IMG/VR virus record: IMGVR_UViG_3300042330_000854
Coordinates: 44,077-108,076 of that record
Source: a virus
Length of the DNA: 64,000 nucleotides
Strand: one strand, 5' to 3'
The position numbers and the translations under genes are program-made. Below, one piece after another: positions 48,239 to 57,066 of the stretch. The stretch's first letter is position 1, and each line of letters starts with the position of its first letter. Under the pieces are notes generated by a model. It saw nothing but the letters and a program-made list of their open reading frames with translations, ran no database searches and was not told where the DNA came from.

Positions 48239-48952
48239 ATGGAAAATTTAGAAACAGAAGATATTGATTATATTACCGAATTAAAACTAAAAACCACAGT
48301 AGTTAGAATAATCGATAAAATGTTTATTCCTTGCACATTAAGATTAAAAGCAGAATTGTTTATTAATCCAGATAGTGATCCAGAACAAACAGATTTGGCC
48401 TTAACAAAAATAAAATACTGGTTTGAACATATTGTTAGCCGTTGTGTTATTTTTGATCATCTTAATAGTTTCGCAATTAATGCATTAATAAAAGATGGCA
48501 AATCTTTAACAACAAATATTTTAATGGTAACACCTAGAAATCCAAACGATCAACACTTAGCTGAATTATTTCAATGTAAAGCTGAATTATTTCAATGTAA
48601 ATTAGCGGCATTAAGTGCAGGACATTTGGGAATTGGTATGGTTGAAATTACATCAGATAACGTTATGGGATTAACTTTTACTTTTATTGGAAGTGGTTTT
48701 GAATCATTACCAACAATTGAACAATGGGTTGGAAAAATTCGTTATTTTGATGAACCTTGGTGGGCAAGAGATGATTCTAGTACATTAGATATTCAACCAA
48801 ACGAAGATGCAGATTTAAACATAAAACCCGCATTTGCTCAAAATTTAGATTTCTTAGGAAATATTATGAACCCATCAAATATTCCTCAAGATTCAAAAAT
48901 TATTAAAACAACTTTTAAACCAAAAATTATAAATCCAAATGACAGAAAATAA
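48239..48952 (+). CDS. Probable virion or assembly protein, 237 aa
   Basis: Begins MENLETEDIDYITELKLKTTVVRIIDKMFIPCTLRLKAELFINPDSDPEQTDLALTKIKYWFEHIVSRCVIFD and ends in a polar tail. It contains an in-frame tandem duplication, AELFQCK AELFQCK, from a 21-bp direct repeat (48560-48601). First gene of a co-directional set leading into tail genes; it overlaps the DnaE-like fragment gene by 14 nt. No family recognised. Confidence 0.6.
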   Translation: MENLETEDIDYITELKLKTTVVRIIDKMFIPCTLRLKAELFINPDSDPEQTDLALTKIKYWFEHIVSRCVIFDHLNSFAINALIKDGKSLTTNILMVTPRNPNDQHLAELFQCKAELFQCKLAALSAGHLGIGMVEITSDNVMGLTFTFIGSGFESLPTIEQWVGKIRYFDEPWWARDDSSTLDIQPNEDADLNIKPAFAQNLDFLGNIMNPSNIPQDSKIIKTTFKPKIINPNDRK

Positions 48953-49394
48953 TACTATTTTAGGTTTATTAAATGGATTAGATTTAGAAATGATTGTTTG
49001 TGAAAAACAAACAATCATTTCTTTAAATGAACAAATGAAAAAACATTATAATGATATTTTTAAATTTGAAGATTATTCAGATAGAGAAAATCAAAAAATT
49101 TGGATGATGCCTGAAAAATATTATAATCTTGATATTGAAAATTATTTTGAAAAATTTAAAAATAATAAAAATAAAATAAGAATCGAAGAAGAGTTACAAA
49201 TTTATAAAGAAAAAGATTTGTTTGTTCTTTTAAAATATTTAATTTTTTTGGTTGATGTTATGAAAGAAAACAATGTTGTTTGGGGAGTAGGTCGTGGAAG
49301 TAGTTGTGCAAGTTATTTGCTATATTTAATTGAACTACATGATATTGATTCGGATAAATATGATATATCTATAAATGAATTTTTAAGAGGATAA
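48939..49394 (+). CDS. DnaE-like N-terminal palm fragment
   Basis: 151 aa. The last 40 residues, VVWGVGRGSSCASYLLYLIELHDIDSDKYDISINEFLRG, follow the DnaE polymerase palm motif (GRGS.AGSLVAYLLGIT.IDP..Y.L.FERFLN), which lies just before the PDxDxD catalytic motif. The protein stops at FLRG, where a normal DnaE would continue to PDIDID. That next part is a separate gene on the other strand at 17184-17762. The N-terminal 110 residues are not PHP-like. So the palm is split into two genes 31 kb apart. Confidence 0.65.
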   Translation: MTENNTILGLLNGLDLEMIVCEKQTIISLNEQMKKHYNDIFKFEDYSDRENQKIWMMPEKYYNLDIENYFEKFKNNKNKIRIEEELQIYKEKDLFVLLKYLIFLVDVMKENNVVWGVGRGSSCASYLLYLIELHDIDSDKYDISINEFLRG

Positions 49395-49397
49395 CAA

Positions 49398-49715
49398 ATG
49401 GCTCAAATTTACACTTCAATTAAACGCATACCAGTTCCAGAAACACTTTTTCAAAATTCCGACACTTTGGCTATTAGTCATGGTGGCAGATTTAACGCAG
49501 CAGGCGATTTAATAGGCCCAAACGGTAGAATAATTAAAACTTATGAAGATTTTAATGCTGAATATAATCGTAATAACCCACAATCAGTTGTAAAAGCAGA
49601 TTTAACACCAAATACCGAACCTAAAGAAGATATGGTTTTTGAAACCCCTCAACAAGCATTACAACGTTTAGAAAAAATGATGATGGATGAAAAAGCCAAA
49701 GCGAAAAGAAAATAA
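49398..49715 (+). CDS. Hypothetical protein, 105 aa
   Basis: Starts MAQIYTSIKRIPVPETLFQNSDTLAISHGGRFNAAGDLIGPNGRIIKTYEDF and ends in a basic helix (ALQRLEKMMMDEKAKAKRK). It lies 3 nt after the DnaE-like gene, with AGAGGATAACAA as ribosome site, and its stop touches the next ATG. Likely a small tail-associated protein given the downstream genes. Confidence 0.6.
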   Translation: MAQIYTSIKRIPVPETLFQNSDTLAISHGGRFNAAGDLIGPNGRIIKTYEDFNAEYNRNNPQSVVKADLTPNTEPKEDMVFETPQQALQRLEKMMMDEKAKAKRK

Positions 49716-50164
49716 TGATTAAACAAAACTTATCAGGAACTACATTAGATACATTTCAAATAGGAAAAAACGGCCCTACAATGCGTTGGGGATTAATAAT
49801 GCCTGTTACATTATTTAATGATGGCGATTATTATTTTAAAACCGCTTATCCTCAAGGATTATATCAACAAATTGATAATTCTTGGAAATTAATTGGTGCA
49901 AATTATTCAATTGAAGTTCCGGTTAATTTTGGAACTAATAAACATTTTGTAAAAACAACCGTTAGTGTTGATTGGGCTGAATTTGTTTCCGATATTTTTG
50001 TTTCCGATATTTATGTTGGTAATTCTAGTAAATCAGCCGAAGATTTGTTATTAGAACAAATCTCATTTAAAATAACAAATATTACCAATACGGGTTTTGA
50101 TTTGTTGGCTTATGCGCCAACTGGAACTTTTGGTATTTTTAATTTAATTATAAGAGGAAAATAA
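49715..50164 (+). CDS. Probable tail or fibre-associated protein, 149 aa
   Basis: Beta-rich: QIGKNGPTMRWGLIMPVTLFNDGDYYFKTAYPQGLYQQIDNSWKLIGANYSIEVPVNFG. It contains a short internal repeat DIFVSD/DIYVGN (FVSDIFVSDIYV). The position between structural genes in one operon suggests a virion role. No firm family. Confidence 0.55.
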   Translation: MIKQNLSGTTLDTFQIGKNGPTMRWGLIMPVTLFNDGDYYFKTAYPQGLYQQIDNSWKLIGANYSIEVPVNFGTNKHFVKTTVSVDWAEFVSDIFVSDIYVGNSSKSAEDLLLEQISFKITNITNTGFDLLAYAPTGTFGIFNLIIRGK

Positions 50165-50165
50165 A

Positions 50166-51593
50166 ATGTCAATTCAAGTTGAAAATGGAAGTACCAATGC
50201 TCAATTAACTATTACCAATGGTGCTGCAAATATTAAAGATGTAACACCAAGAGAGGCGGGATTTTCAGCTTTAATAGCAGAAAGCGATGCTGGTACGGTT
50301 ACTGGAACAAGAAAACTTCGTGAATTAGAAGCAAGTGAGGATTTTCGTTTACGTGTTGGTGTAGATAGCATCTTATGGCAAGATGCTTTTCATTATAGTT
50401 CAGTTAATGCGCGTCGTTATCGTATAGTTAATTCTGGTATGACTATTATTCAAGCAGGCGGTTTTTTAATTCTTAATTCCAATAACTCAGTTACTGCTAA
50501 TCAATTTGTTAATTTAAGAACTGCTCGAACATTTCCAATTTTTGGTTCGTACTCTCTTTATTGCCAATTTGACGCATTGGTTATTAATTCGGCTGCTTCA
50601 AATGTATTTGGTGAAGTAGGACTTGGTTATTCTACTCAGGGTAATGTCCCTACAGATGGCGCATTTTTTCGTTGGGGTATAAACGGAACCTTAAAAGGTG
50701 TAGTTGTTAATAATAACGTGGCAGTTGAAACTGCCGAAATAACACTGCCTCCTGATAATGAAACTCATCAATATCTTATTGTTGTTGGTGATAAAAGTGT
50801 TCATTTTTGGATTGATCAAGTTTTAGTTGGAACAATTGAATTATTGGTTAACGTTAGTGGCGCAGGATCAGTACTAATCGCCGAACAACCATTTATGGCT
50901 CGTATGTTCGTTAACGGCGTACCAACTGCTGCAAAACGTATTCAGATTGCTAATCTTAATATTTCTTTAGGTGACGCCAACATCACCCGCTCATGGGCTA
51001 CTACAATGGCTGGAATGGAACTAGGTAGTTATCAAAGTATTCCTGGGGCTGCTGCTACACAAACTGCACAATGGGCAAATAGTGCGGCTCCTGCAAACGC
51101 CACATTATCAAATACAGCAGCAGGTTATACTACATTGGGTGGTCAATTTTCTTTTGCAGCGGTTGCTGGTGCAGAAACAGATTATGCTCTTTTTGCTTTC
51201 CAAATTCCAGTAGGTTCAGTAGCACAACCAGGAAAAAATTTAATTATTAGAAATATTCGTATTGATACATTTAATACCGGGGCAGCAGTAGCAACTACCG
51301 GCCATGTTTTAATGTGGGCATTGGGTGTTGGATCAACTCTGGCTAACTTGGCTACCGTAGATAATGGAAATACTGGCGTCACCTCGCCAGTTAGGATACC
51401 TCTTGGCGTCCAATCAATGCCTGTTGGCGCGGCTATTGGTTATCGTGCAGAAACTATTGACGTTAATTTAGATGCTGCTGTTTATGTGCCAAATGGTACA
51501 TTCGTTCATGTCATATTGCGTATGCCAATTGCAACTGCAACTGCTTCTCAAGTAATAAGAGGAATTGTTCATATAAATGGATTTTATGAATAA
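50166..51593 (+). CDS. Virion protein with lectin-like segment, 475 aa
   Basis: Low-Lys, Gly/Ala/Thr/Val-rich beta protein. Residues ~70-270 (SLYCQFDALVINS..., DNETHQYLIVVGDKSVHFWIDQVLVGTIEL) resemble a concanavalin/LamG-type carbohydrate-binding sandwich. The C-terminal part (LVMW-like HVLMWALGVGS..., GIVHINGFYE) recalls phage particle proteins. AAGAGGAAAATAAA precedes the ATG. Composition is distinctly less AT-rich than accessory genes. Ends at a strong terminator. Candidate for a host-surface binding or decoration protein. Confidence 0.6.
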   Translation: MSIQVENGSTNAQLTITNGAANIKDVTPREAGFSALIAESDAGTVTGTRKLRELEASEDFRLRVGVDSILWQDAFHYSSVNARRYRIVNSGMTIIQAGGFLILNSNNSVTANQFVNLRTARTFPIFGSYSLYCQFDALVINSAASNVFGEVGLGYSTQGNVPTDGAFFRWGINGTLKGVVVNNNVAVETAEITLPPDNETHQYLIVVGDKSVHFWIDQVLVGTIELLVNVSGAGSVLIAEQPFMARMFVNGVPTAAKRIQIANLNISLGDANITRSWATTMAGMELGSYQSIPGAAATQTAQWANSAAPANATLSNTAAGYTTLGGQFSFAAVAGAETDYALFAFQIPVGSVAQPGKNLIIRNIRIDTFNTGAAVATTGHVLMWALGVGSTLANLATVDNGNTGVTSPVRIPLGVQSMPVGAAIGYRAETIDVNLDAAVYVPNGTFVHVILRMPIATATASQVIRGIVHINGFYE

Positions 51594-51623
51594 AAAAAGG
51601 GAGAATTAATTCTCCCTTTTTTT
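51592..51623. terminator. Palindromic terminator, GGGAGAA stem
   Basis: GGGAGAATT/AATTCTCCC with 7-nt A- and T-runs; same core as 20786 and 58783. Confidence 0.9.
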
Positions 51624-52209
51624 ATAATTTGTTTTTACATTGAATGATCATATGATTAATCGCCATATGAACGATTTCACGATGATTAATTTTTTCTTCA
51701 TCATTTTTAATGTCAATTGTTTGTTTTTCTTTATCAATAAAAACAGTTGCAATTGTTTTTGATTTATAATTAGTGCCTCTTGTTAATAGACTAATATCAA
51801 ATGATGTATAATATGGATCACGAGGACTGCTACTCAAATATATAGGTTCTCGTGTATTTTTATACCAGTAATTGCCAATTTTATAATATGAAGAGCGACT
51901 ACTAAAATCGCGCGCATTACTTCTAATTAAAATTTCATATTTTGGTAATGATACTGTATTAAAAATAAATTTTTCGTCACCATATGGAATATCAAATCGT
52001 AAACTACAAGAATCTTGTTTATTATTGATTTTCTTAAACTTTTCATAAGTTTTATAAAGTTCTTCAACTTTATTTGAGTTTGTAGATTTCTTATGAGCTT
52101 CAACTATTGTTGCGGTTTGTTGATTTTCTTTATAAGTAATATTATGAAAAAATATTCCAATACTAACAATAACAAATAATACAACCGATGCTAAAAGTGC
52201 TTGTTTCAT
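51622..52209 (-). CDS. Membrane-anchored periplasmic protein, 195 aa
   Basis: ATG 52209 is chosen because AAGGAGAATCTAAAA precedes it. MKQALLASVVLFVIVSIGIFF is an uncleaved-type signal anchor; the rest is polar with three cysteines (two near residue 72 and the C-terminus) and would be periplasmic. It resembles the 152-aa protein at 58325 in plan (N-terminal anchor, ~130-170 aa outside). Early promoter at 52238. Function unknown. Confidence 0.7.
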   Translation of the reverse strand: MKQALLASVVLFVIVSIGIFFHNITYKENQQTATIVEAHKKSTNSNKVEELYKTYEKFKKINNKQDSCSLRFDIPYGDEKFIFNTVSLPKYEILIRSNARDFSSRSSYYKIGNYWYKNTREPIYLSSSPRDPYYTSFDISLLTRGTNYKSKTIATVFIDKEKQTIDIKNDEEKINHREIVHMAINHMIIQCKNKL

Positions 52210-52237
52210 TTTTAGATTCTCCTTGTTAATTTTAATG

Positions 52238-52266
52238 AATATAGAAAATTTTCGCATTTTTGTCAA
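52238..52266 (-). promoter_or_regulatory. Early-type promoter with conserved spacer
   Basis: TTGACA, 17-nt spacer with GCGAAAATTTTC, TATATT. Confidence 0.88.
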
Positions 52267-52362
52267 GTAGTTTTCTTAAAAAATATATTATTAGTTGTTA
52301 TCAAAATGTCACAAAATATCAATTTGTTAATAAATATTAATAATAGATTTTTGGTGATTTAA

Positions 52363-52623
52363 ATGTTTGAAACTGCTTCTAATTTCTTTTTTAAAATTGT
52401 TACTGCATTAACAAGTGGTTCTGTAGAATCAATTATAGTCATCTTAATTTTAATTGTTTGTTATTTTGTTTATGAAAATTGGCGATTAAAAAAAGATAAC
52501 AAATATTATGCTGAACGTACAGATAAAATTATTGATGATTACTACAAAGGAAACCTCTCAATTAGTGACGCCTTAAATGGATTAAGACATGTGCTTAGTG
52601 AAATTAAAGGTAAAATAAAATGA
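52363..52623 (+). CDS. Small single-span membrane protein, 86 aa
   Basis: One hydrophobic segment (ESIIVILILIVCYFVYENW, about 23-40) follows a short amphipathic start, and a polar helical tail follows. Its stop overlaps the ATG of the PAS protein (ATGA), suggesting the two work together. It could be a membrane anchor for the PAS protein or a holin-like protein. Confidence 0.65.
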   Translation: MFETASNFFFKIVTALTSGSVESIIVILILIVCYFVYENWRLKKDNKYYAERTDKIIDDYYKGNLSISDALNGLRHVLSEIKGKIK

Positions 52624-53882
52624 TATGGGGCATCTTTAAGAAAAATAATAATAAAGATATTAAACGTGAAGAACAAGACAAAAAAATCTTGTTAAGTCAA
52701 CAATTTCTTATGGATGCTGCCATGTCAACTGCTGAAACTGCACGAGAAATAACAGCTTTTATAAAACAACAACTTTTAAATTCTCAAGCAGAATTATCAA
52801 GCACAGTAAAAATAATTCAAGATGCTTTAATTATTAGTAATGAAAAAAATGAAATAATTGGATTTAACCCAGCAGCAGAAAATATTTTTGATTGTAAAGC
52901 TGAAACGGTTTTAGGAAAAAATTTACTAACTTTATTTGTACAAACAAATAATAAACCAATTAATGATGGTAATTTTTGGAGTATTTTAAAAAAAGAAGAA
53001 GTTTGGGATCATAATTTTGATGGTGAACCTATGAAAAATATATTAGGTAAACGTCAACGTGGAGAAACTTTTTGGATTGATTTAACTGTTAGTGAATTGC
53101 CTTTACATGATGAAAAGAAATTTTTATTTATTGTTAGAGATTTAAATTCAGAAATGCGAATTCGCCAATCAGAATTTGATCATAAAAGTATTTTTCATAA
53201 TGCAAAAGATTCTATTTTAATTTTACACAATCATAAAATTTTAAAAACAAATAAAACATTTTGTGATTTATTAGGTGTTAAATCAGAAGAAATTGAAGGT
53301 GGATTATTTGAACATTTAATTGATTTAAATGAAAGAGAAAATATTTTTAATATACAAGAAAAACATTTATCGGGAAATATTTCAAATGCCAATTATGCAT
53401 TTACTTTAAATTATAATAATATAAAATTAAAAATGGTTGCTACTGAATTTCCATTTGTTTGGCAAAATAAAAAATGCATTCTTTGTACTTTAAATTCATC
53501 TTATGAAATGGAAATTATTAACGATTTCTTAAAATTGGATAATAATCAATTTTGTAATGTAAGTGATAATACGCCAGATTTAGTTTGTATTTTTGATAAA
53601 GATTTAAAAATAAAATACGTTAATAATTCTTTTAAAGATTTTTATCAAACAACCGAATTGGATTTAATTTCTGATTATTTGCCCTTTACCAGAAGAAATA
53701 ATTTTACTCAATTTTTAAAAGAATTAGTCTCAACAAAAAGAAATCAATTTTCATGTAGAAATGGAGATAGAGAAAATATTCAAGATTGGTGTTTTTATCC
53801 AATTGTAAAAAATAATGAAATCGTAGAATATCATGGAATAGGTCGAGATATAACACATATAATAAATGAATTTAATAAATGA
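52620..53882 (+). CDS. Triple-PAS-domain protein
   Basis: 420 aa. After a helical N-terminus, three PAS-like units follow. The first, ~60-175, has IIQDALIISNEKNEIIGFNPAAENIFDCKAETVLGKNLLTLF...RGETFWIDLTVSELP. The second, ~187-300, has IFHNAKDSILILHNHKILKTNKTFCDLLGVKSEEIEG. The third, ~312-418, has VSDNTPDLVCIFDKDLKIKYVNNSFKDFYQTTELDLIS...YHGIGRDIT. No kinase, GGDEF, EAL or HTH output domain is present. PAS domains bind ligands or cofactors and mediate dimerisation. It is translationally coupled to a membrane protein and sits among tail genes, so a sensor or a virion component are both possible. Confidence 0.8.
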   Translation: MIWGIFKKNNNKDIKREEQDKKILLSQQFLMDAAMSTAETAREITAFIKQQLLNSQAELSSTVKIIQDALIISNEKNEIIGFNPAAENIFDCKAETVLGKNLLTLFVQTNNKPINDGNFWSILKKEEVWDHNFDGEPMKNILGKRQRGETFWIDLTVSELPLHDEKKFLFIVRDLNSEMRIRQSEFDHKSIFHNAKDSILILHNHKILKTNKTFCDLLGVKSEEIEGGLFEHLIDLNERENIFNIQEKHLSGNISNANYAFTLNYNNIKLKMVATEFPFVWQNKKCILCTLNSSYEMEIINDFLKLDNNQFCNVSDNTPDLVCIFDKDLKIKYVNNSFKDFYQTTELDLISDYLPFTRRNNFTQFLKELVSTKRNQFSCRNGDRENIQDWCFYPIVKNNEIVEYHGIGRDITHIINEFNK

Positions 53883-54196
53883 ATATATTAAAAAAATTAT
53901 TTAATTATCCATTAACTGCTGATGAAAAACCTGGATTTTATGAAAAAAAATATTCAGGCAAACAAACTCATGTTTTTATTGCACCAACAAATATAAGAGC
54001 ATTAAAAATATCTTTGTATAATGACGAAGATAATTTATTTTATGAATTTGTTCATACTGTTTTTGGTGGAGAACAATTTACATTTGTTGTAGAAGAAAAT
54101 TATAGTTATTTTCATTATTCAAATGCCTTTCCAATTACTGTAAAAAATACTAATGCTTTTTCTGCACAACTTATTGTAAACTATCAAACTTTTTAA
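53879..54196 (+). CDS. Hypothetical tail-region protein, 105 aa
   Basis: Overlaps the PAS gene (ATGA). Starts MNILKKLFNYPLTADEKPGFYEKKYSGKQTHVFIAPTNIRALKISLYNDEDNLFYEF; beta-rich end. Lies directly before the tail fibre gene, whose late element overlaps its final codons. Probably structural. Confidence 0.55.
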   Translation: MNILKKLFNYPLTADEKPGFYEKKYSGKQTHVFIAPTNIRALKISLYNDEDNLFYEFVHTVFGGEQFTFVVEENYSYFHYSNAFPITVKNTNAFSAQLIVNYQTF

Positions 54197-54199
54197 ATA
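54192..54199 (+). promoter_or_regulatory. T4-late-like element predicting a leaderless mRNA
   Basis: TTTAAATA, then CTACT, then ATG at 54205. Third case of exactly 5 nt between the element and ATG, without Shine-Dalgarno. Confidence 0.6.
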
Positions 54200-54204
54200 C
54201 TACT

Positions 54205-56229
54205 ATGGTAAACAATTTTACACTCTCAGCAGTTGGAGATAAATTACAATTAGGTAAACAAGGTGGAAAAATTGTTTTAGAAAATGGTAAAATTGTTTTT
54301 AAAAATAATCAAGAAACACAATTAATTAATATTCAAGCCGCTAGTCCAACTAATAACAATGATGTTGCTACAAAACAATATGTAGATGGATTAACTTTTA
54401 ATTTAGCTTCTGCTGTTTTACAAAATCCAGACGCAAATGCACAAATTTTATACACAAATTCTCTTAATGAATTGTATAAAACATCAATTAATAAAAGTTT
54501 ATATTATCCTGCTGTTGCTGGTGAAATTGGAATTTTAAATTATGAATATGTTCCTGGCGATTGTCGTCGTTATGGTATTTTTCCAGATGGTATTACAAAT
54601 TGGGAAGGTAGTAATTTATCCGGTAGAGTTATTAATTTTATGACTAATTGCGCATTGCCTAATATTATAGGATATATGCCTCCAGGAATTTATAATACAA
54701 GTATGAATTGGAGCAATACTGCTTATTCTGGCGCAAAAGTTATTATGGACGGTGTACAGTTAAATGGTATTTTTCATGTTCAATCTTCAGCAGAACCCGC
54801 AATAAATGATCCTAAATTAACTAATTTAAGATTTTATGGTAATATTACAATACTTGATAGATTGGGGTTAAACAATATTCAAGATGTTATTTTTGATAAT
54901 GTTAGAATGAAATCCGATGCTGCAAATAATTTAGCAACACCAGGAAGCAAAGGCCGAGGAATTCATATTTATTTTGGCTGCGATGATGTTAGAATAAACT
55001 CATTAATTGTTGATGATTGCGAAAATGGTAATAATACTGATGCTGCGTTGGCTATTGATGGAAATGGCGCTAACCCAACTAATATAAGAATTAATCGTGT
55101 TTGGATTAAAAAATCAGATTGTCATGGCGCTTATATTACTGGATTTAATCATTTTATTGATGAATTAAGAATTGATGAATATGCAAAATTACAACCAACA
55201 AGAGGAATCCAAGATTCAGATGGTTTGGCACAATCTCAACAAGGTTGTGGTGTTTGGCTAAATCGTGTAACTGGAACCATTAATAAAATTATAACAAATC
55301 AAGCAAATGAAACTAGAGTACATGCAATTTATGATGTTAGAATTGATGAAACTGGTTTAAACAATTCAAATGAATTAACTATCGGTTCTATAACAATGCT
55401 TAATGTTGGCGTTGGTGGATCAGGAAGAGGTATGTGTATTGGTGATCGAGAATATGCAACAGGTTCTGGACAAGTAAATGTTAATATAAATGATATTACT
55501 GCTTATGTTGCAACAAATGCAGTTTTAACTTCTGGTTTTGAAATTGTTCAAATTAATCAAAGAACAAGTAATACAAGAGCAAATATAAAAAACAATATTA
55601 ATCTTTATAATCCAAATACAAATACGGGCTTAAAAGTTGAAGTAGGGGCCAGGTTTTTATTAAATGGTATTTTGCGTTATACAAATTTGGGAAGTGGTAT
55701 TTCTCGCGGAACAGCTTTAAATGTTTTAGGTTATGCTAAAATAATCGGTGGTGTTGATTATTTTCATAATGGAAGTTCTTTGGATGTTCCGGCTGTAAAT
55801 TGGGCAGCAACCAATGGATCATTTTGCGGTCCTATATTTTGTGATGCTAGTTTGGTTAATAATAAAAAAGCATTGGCTATTACTGGTTCTGGAACTGAAA
55901 TTGGACCATTAACAAGCAATAATTTACGTTCGGCTGCTGGTACAATTGCAATTAATATTCTTTCAAATACAATTATTAAATTAGGAAATATATCTTCAGG
56001 CAGTACAATTTTAGCTGGAACATTAGGAATACGATTAACTGGTACTATTTCAGATGTTTCATTAATAGGTGGCAGAATTACTGGGTTTGATACTGGAATT
56101 ACTAAAGGAACTGCAACTTTAACTCGATTAAGCGCATTGAATACTGTTTCTACAGGAAATACAACTAATACAACCTTAACTGTTTCAGATGGAACAAATA
56201 TAGGAACTGCTACAAACATATTTGCATAA
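54205..56229 (+). CDS. Tail fibre or tailspike, beta-helix type
   Basis: 674 aa. The N-terminal 60 residues (FTLSAVGDKLQLGKQGGKIVLENGKIVF...) and SPTNNNDVATKQYVDG around 50 are the collar and pre-coil features of phage tail fibres. From about 150 to 640 there are many short beta turns with Gly/Asn (FDNVRMKS, INSLIVDDC, IGSITMLNVG, VSLIGGRITGF), the pattern of a right-handed parallel beta-helix as in pectate-lyase-like tailspikes. Catalytic acids cannot be assigned by eye. Probably binds and perhaps depolymerises a surface glycan. Confidence 0.75.
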   Translation: MVNNFTLSAVGDKLQLGKQGGKIVLENGKIVFKNNQETQLINIQAASPTNNNDVATKQYVDGLTFNLASAVLQNPDANAQILYTNSLNELYKTSINKSLYYPAVAGEIGILNYEYVPGDCRRYGIFPDGITNWEGSNLSGRVINFMTNCALPNIIGYMPPGIYNTSMNWSNTAYSGAKVIMDGVQLNGIFHVQSSAEPAINDPKLTNLRFYGNITILDRLGLNNIQDVIFDNVRMKSDAANNLATPGSKGRGIHIYFGCDDVRINSLIVDDCENGNNTDAALAIDGNGANPTNIRINRVWIKKSDCHGAYITGFNHFIDELRIDEYAKLQPTRGIQDSDGLAQSQQGCGVWLNRVTGTINKIITNQANETRVHAIYDVRIDETGLNNSNELTIGSITMLNVGVGGSGRGMCIGDREYATGSGQVNVNINDITAYVATNAVLTSGFEIVQINQRTSNTRANIKNNINLYNPNTNTGLKVEVGARFLLNGILRYTNLGSGISRGTALNVLGYAKIIGGVDYFHNGSSLDVPAVNWAATNGSFCGPIFCDASLVNNKKALAITGSGTEIGPLTSNNLRSAAGTIAINILSNTIIKLGNISSGSTILAGTLGIRLTGTISDVSLIGGRITGFDTGITKGTATLTRLSALNTVSTGNTTNTTLTVSDGTNIGTATNIFA

Positions 56230-56234
56230 TTTTC

Positions 56235-56262
56235 TTGACAAAAATTGTTTATCAATCATAAT
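56235..56262 (+). promoter_or_regulatory. Sigma-70-like promoter
   Basis: TTGACA, 16-nt spacer, CATAAT, about 30 nt before the phosphoesterase ATG. Not of the GAAAATTTTC type. Confidence 0.55.
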
Positions 56263-56292
56263 TGTAAATTATTTTGTCAAAGGAAAATTATA

Positions 56293-57066
56293 ATGAAAAT
56301 TTCATACGCAAGCGATATCCACCTTGAATTTGGTGGCTTTAAAATCTCTAAATTAGAAACTGATTTAATCATTTTAGCAGGCGATATATCAACTATCAAT
56401 AAAAATCAAATTTTAGAAAATTTAATTGTTGAATTAAGTGAATTTGCACCAATTGTTTTTGTACCAGGAAATCATGATTATTATAATAATCAAAATGGTT
56501 TAAACCATGCAAAATATTCTTTAATGAATTTAGAGTATCACTTAAACCGTTTATATTTAAAAAATAAAGTTGATATTTGTTATAAAGCAAAAAAATTAAC
56601 AATCAATGATATTGATTTTATCGGTTGTACGTTATGGACAGATTTAAACAAAAATAATCCATTGGATCGTAGATTATCTTTTCAATCAATGAACGATTAC
56701 GGCCAAATCAATATGACTGTTGATGAATGGATTATTGAAAATAATGCTCACTTTAATTTTATTAAAGAAAATTATAACCCAAATAACAAAACCGTTTTAA
56801 TTACCCATCATTTACCAACTGAACAAGCAATTGGAGAATTTTATAAAAATGATCCTTTAAATTTTAGTTTTTGTAATACACAATTAGATGAAATTTTAAT
56901 TGAAGCAAACAAAGAATTATATTGCATTCATGGACATTCTCATTCGCAATTAGATGAATATTATAAATTTAACAATAATGTAAGATTATTAAGAAATCCA
57001 AGAGGATATATTAATTATGAACCTTTTGCTGAAAATTGGCTTGGATTTAAAACGATAGAGATTTAA
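56293..57066 (+). CDS. Calcineurin-like metallophosphoesterase
   Basis: The 257-aa protein has all five metal motifs: SDIHLE at 7-12 (D-x-H), AGDIS at 29-33 (GD), PGNHDYY at 58-64 (GNHD), LITHHLP, and IHGHSHSQ near the C-terminus. AAAGGAAAATTATA precedes ATG 56293. Such phage phosphoesterases may act on cyclic nucleotides, nucleotides or nucleic-acid ends; the substrate cannot be read from the sequence. HRLTGPA copy 17 starts directly at its stop. Confidence 0.88.
   Translation: MKISYASDIHLEFGGFKISKLETDLIILAGDISTINKNQILENLIVELSEFAPIVFVPGNHDYYNNQNGLNHAKYSLMNLEYHLNRLYLKNKVDICYKAKKLTINDIDFIGCTLWTDLNKNNPLDRRLSFQSMNDYGQINMTVDEWIIENNAHFNFIKENYNPNNKTVLITHHLPTEQAIGEFYKNDPLNFSFCNTQLDEILIEANKELYCIHGHSHSQLDEYYKFNNNVRLLRNPRGYINYEPFAENWLGFKTIEI

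Noticed and set aside
55764-56255. 163-codon minus-strand ORF opposite the tail fibre
   Set aside because: Val/Pro-rich complement of Thr/Gly-rich fibre codons, without ribosome site or motif.
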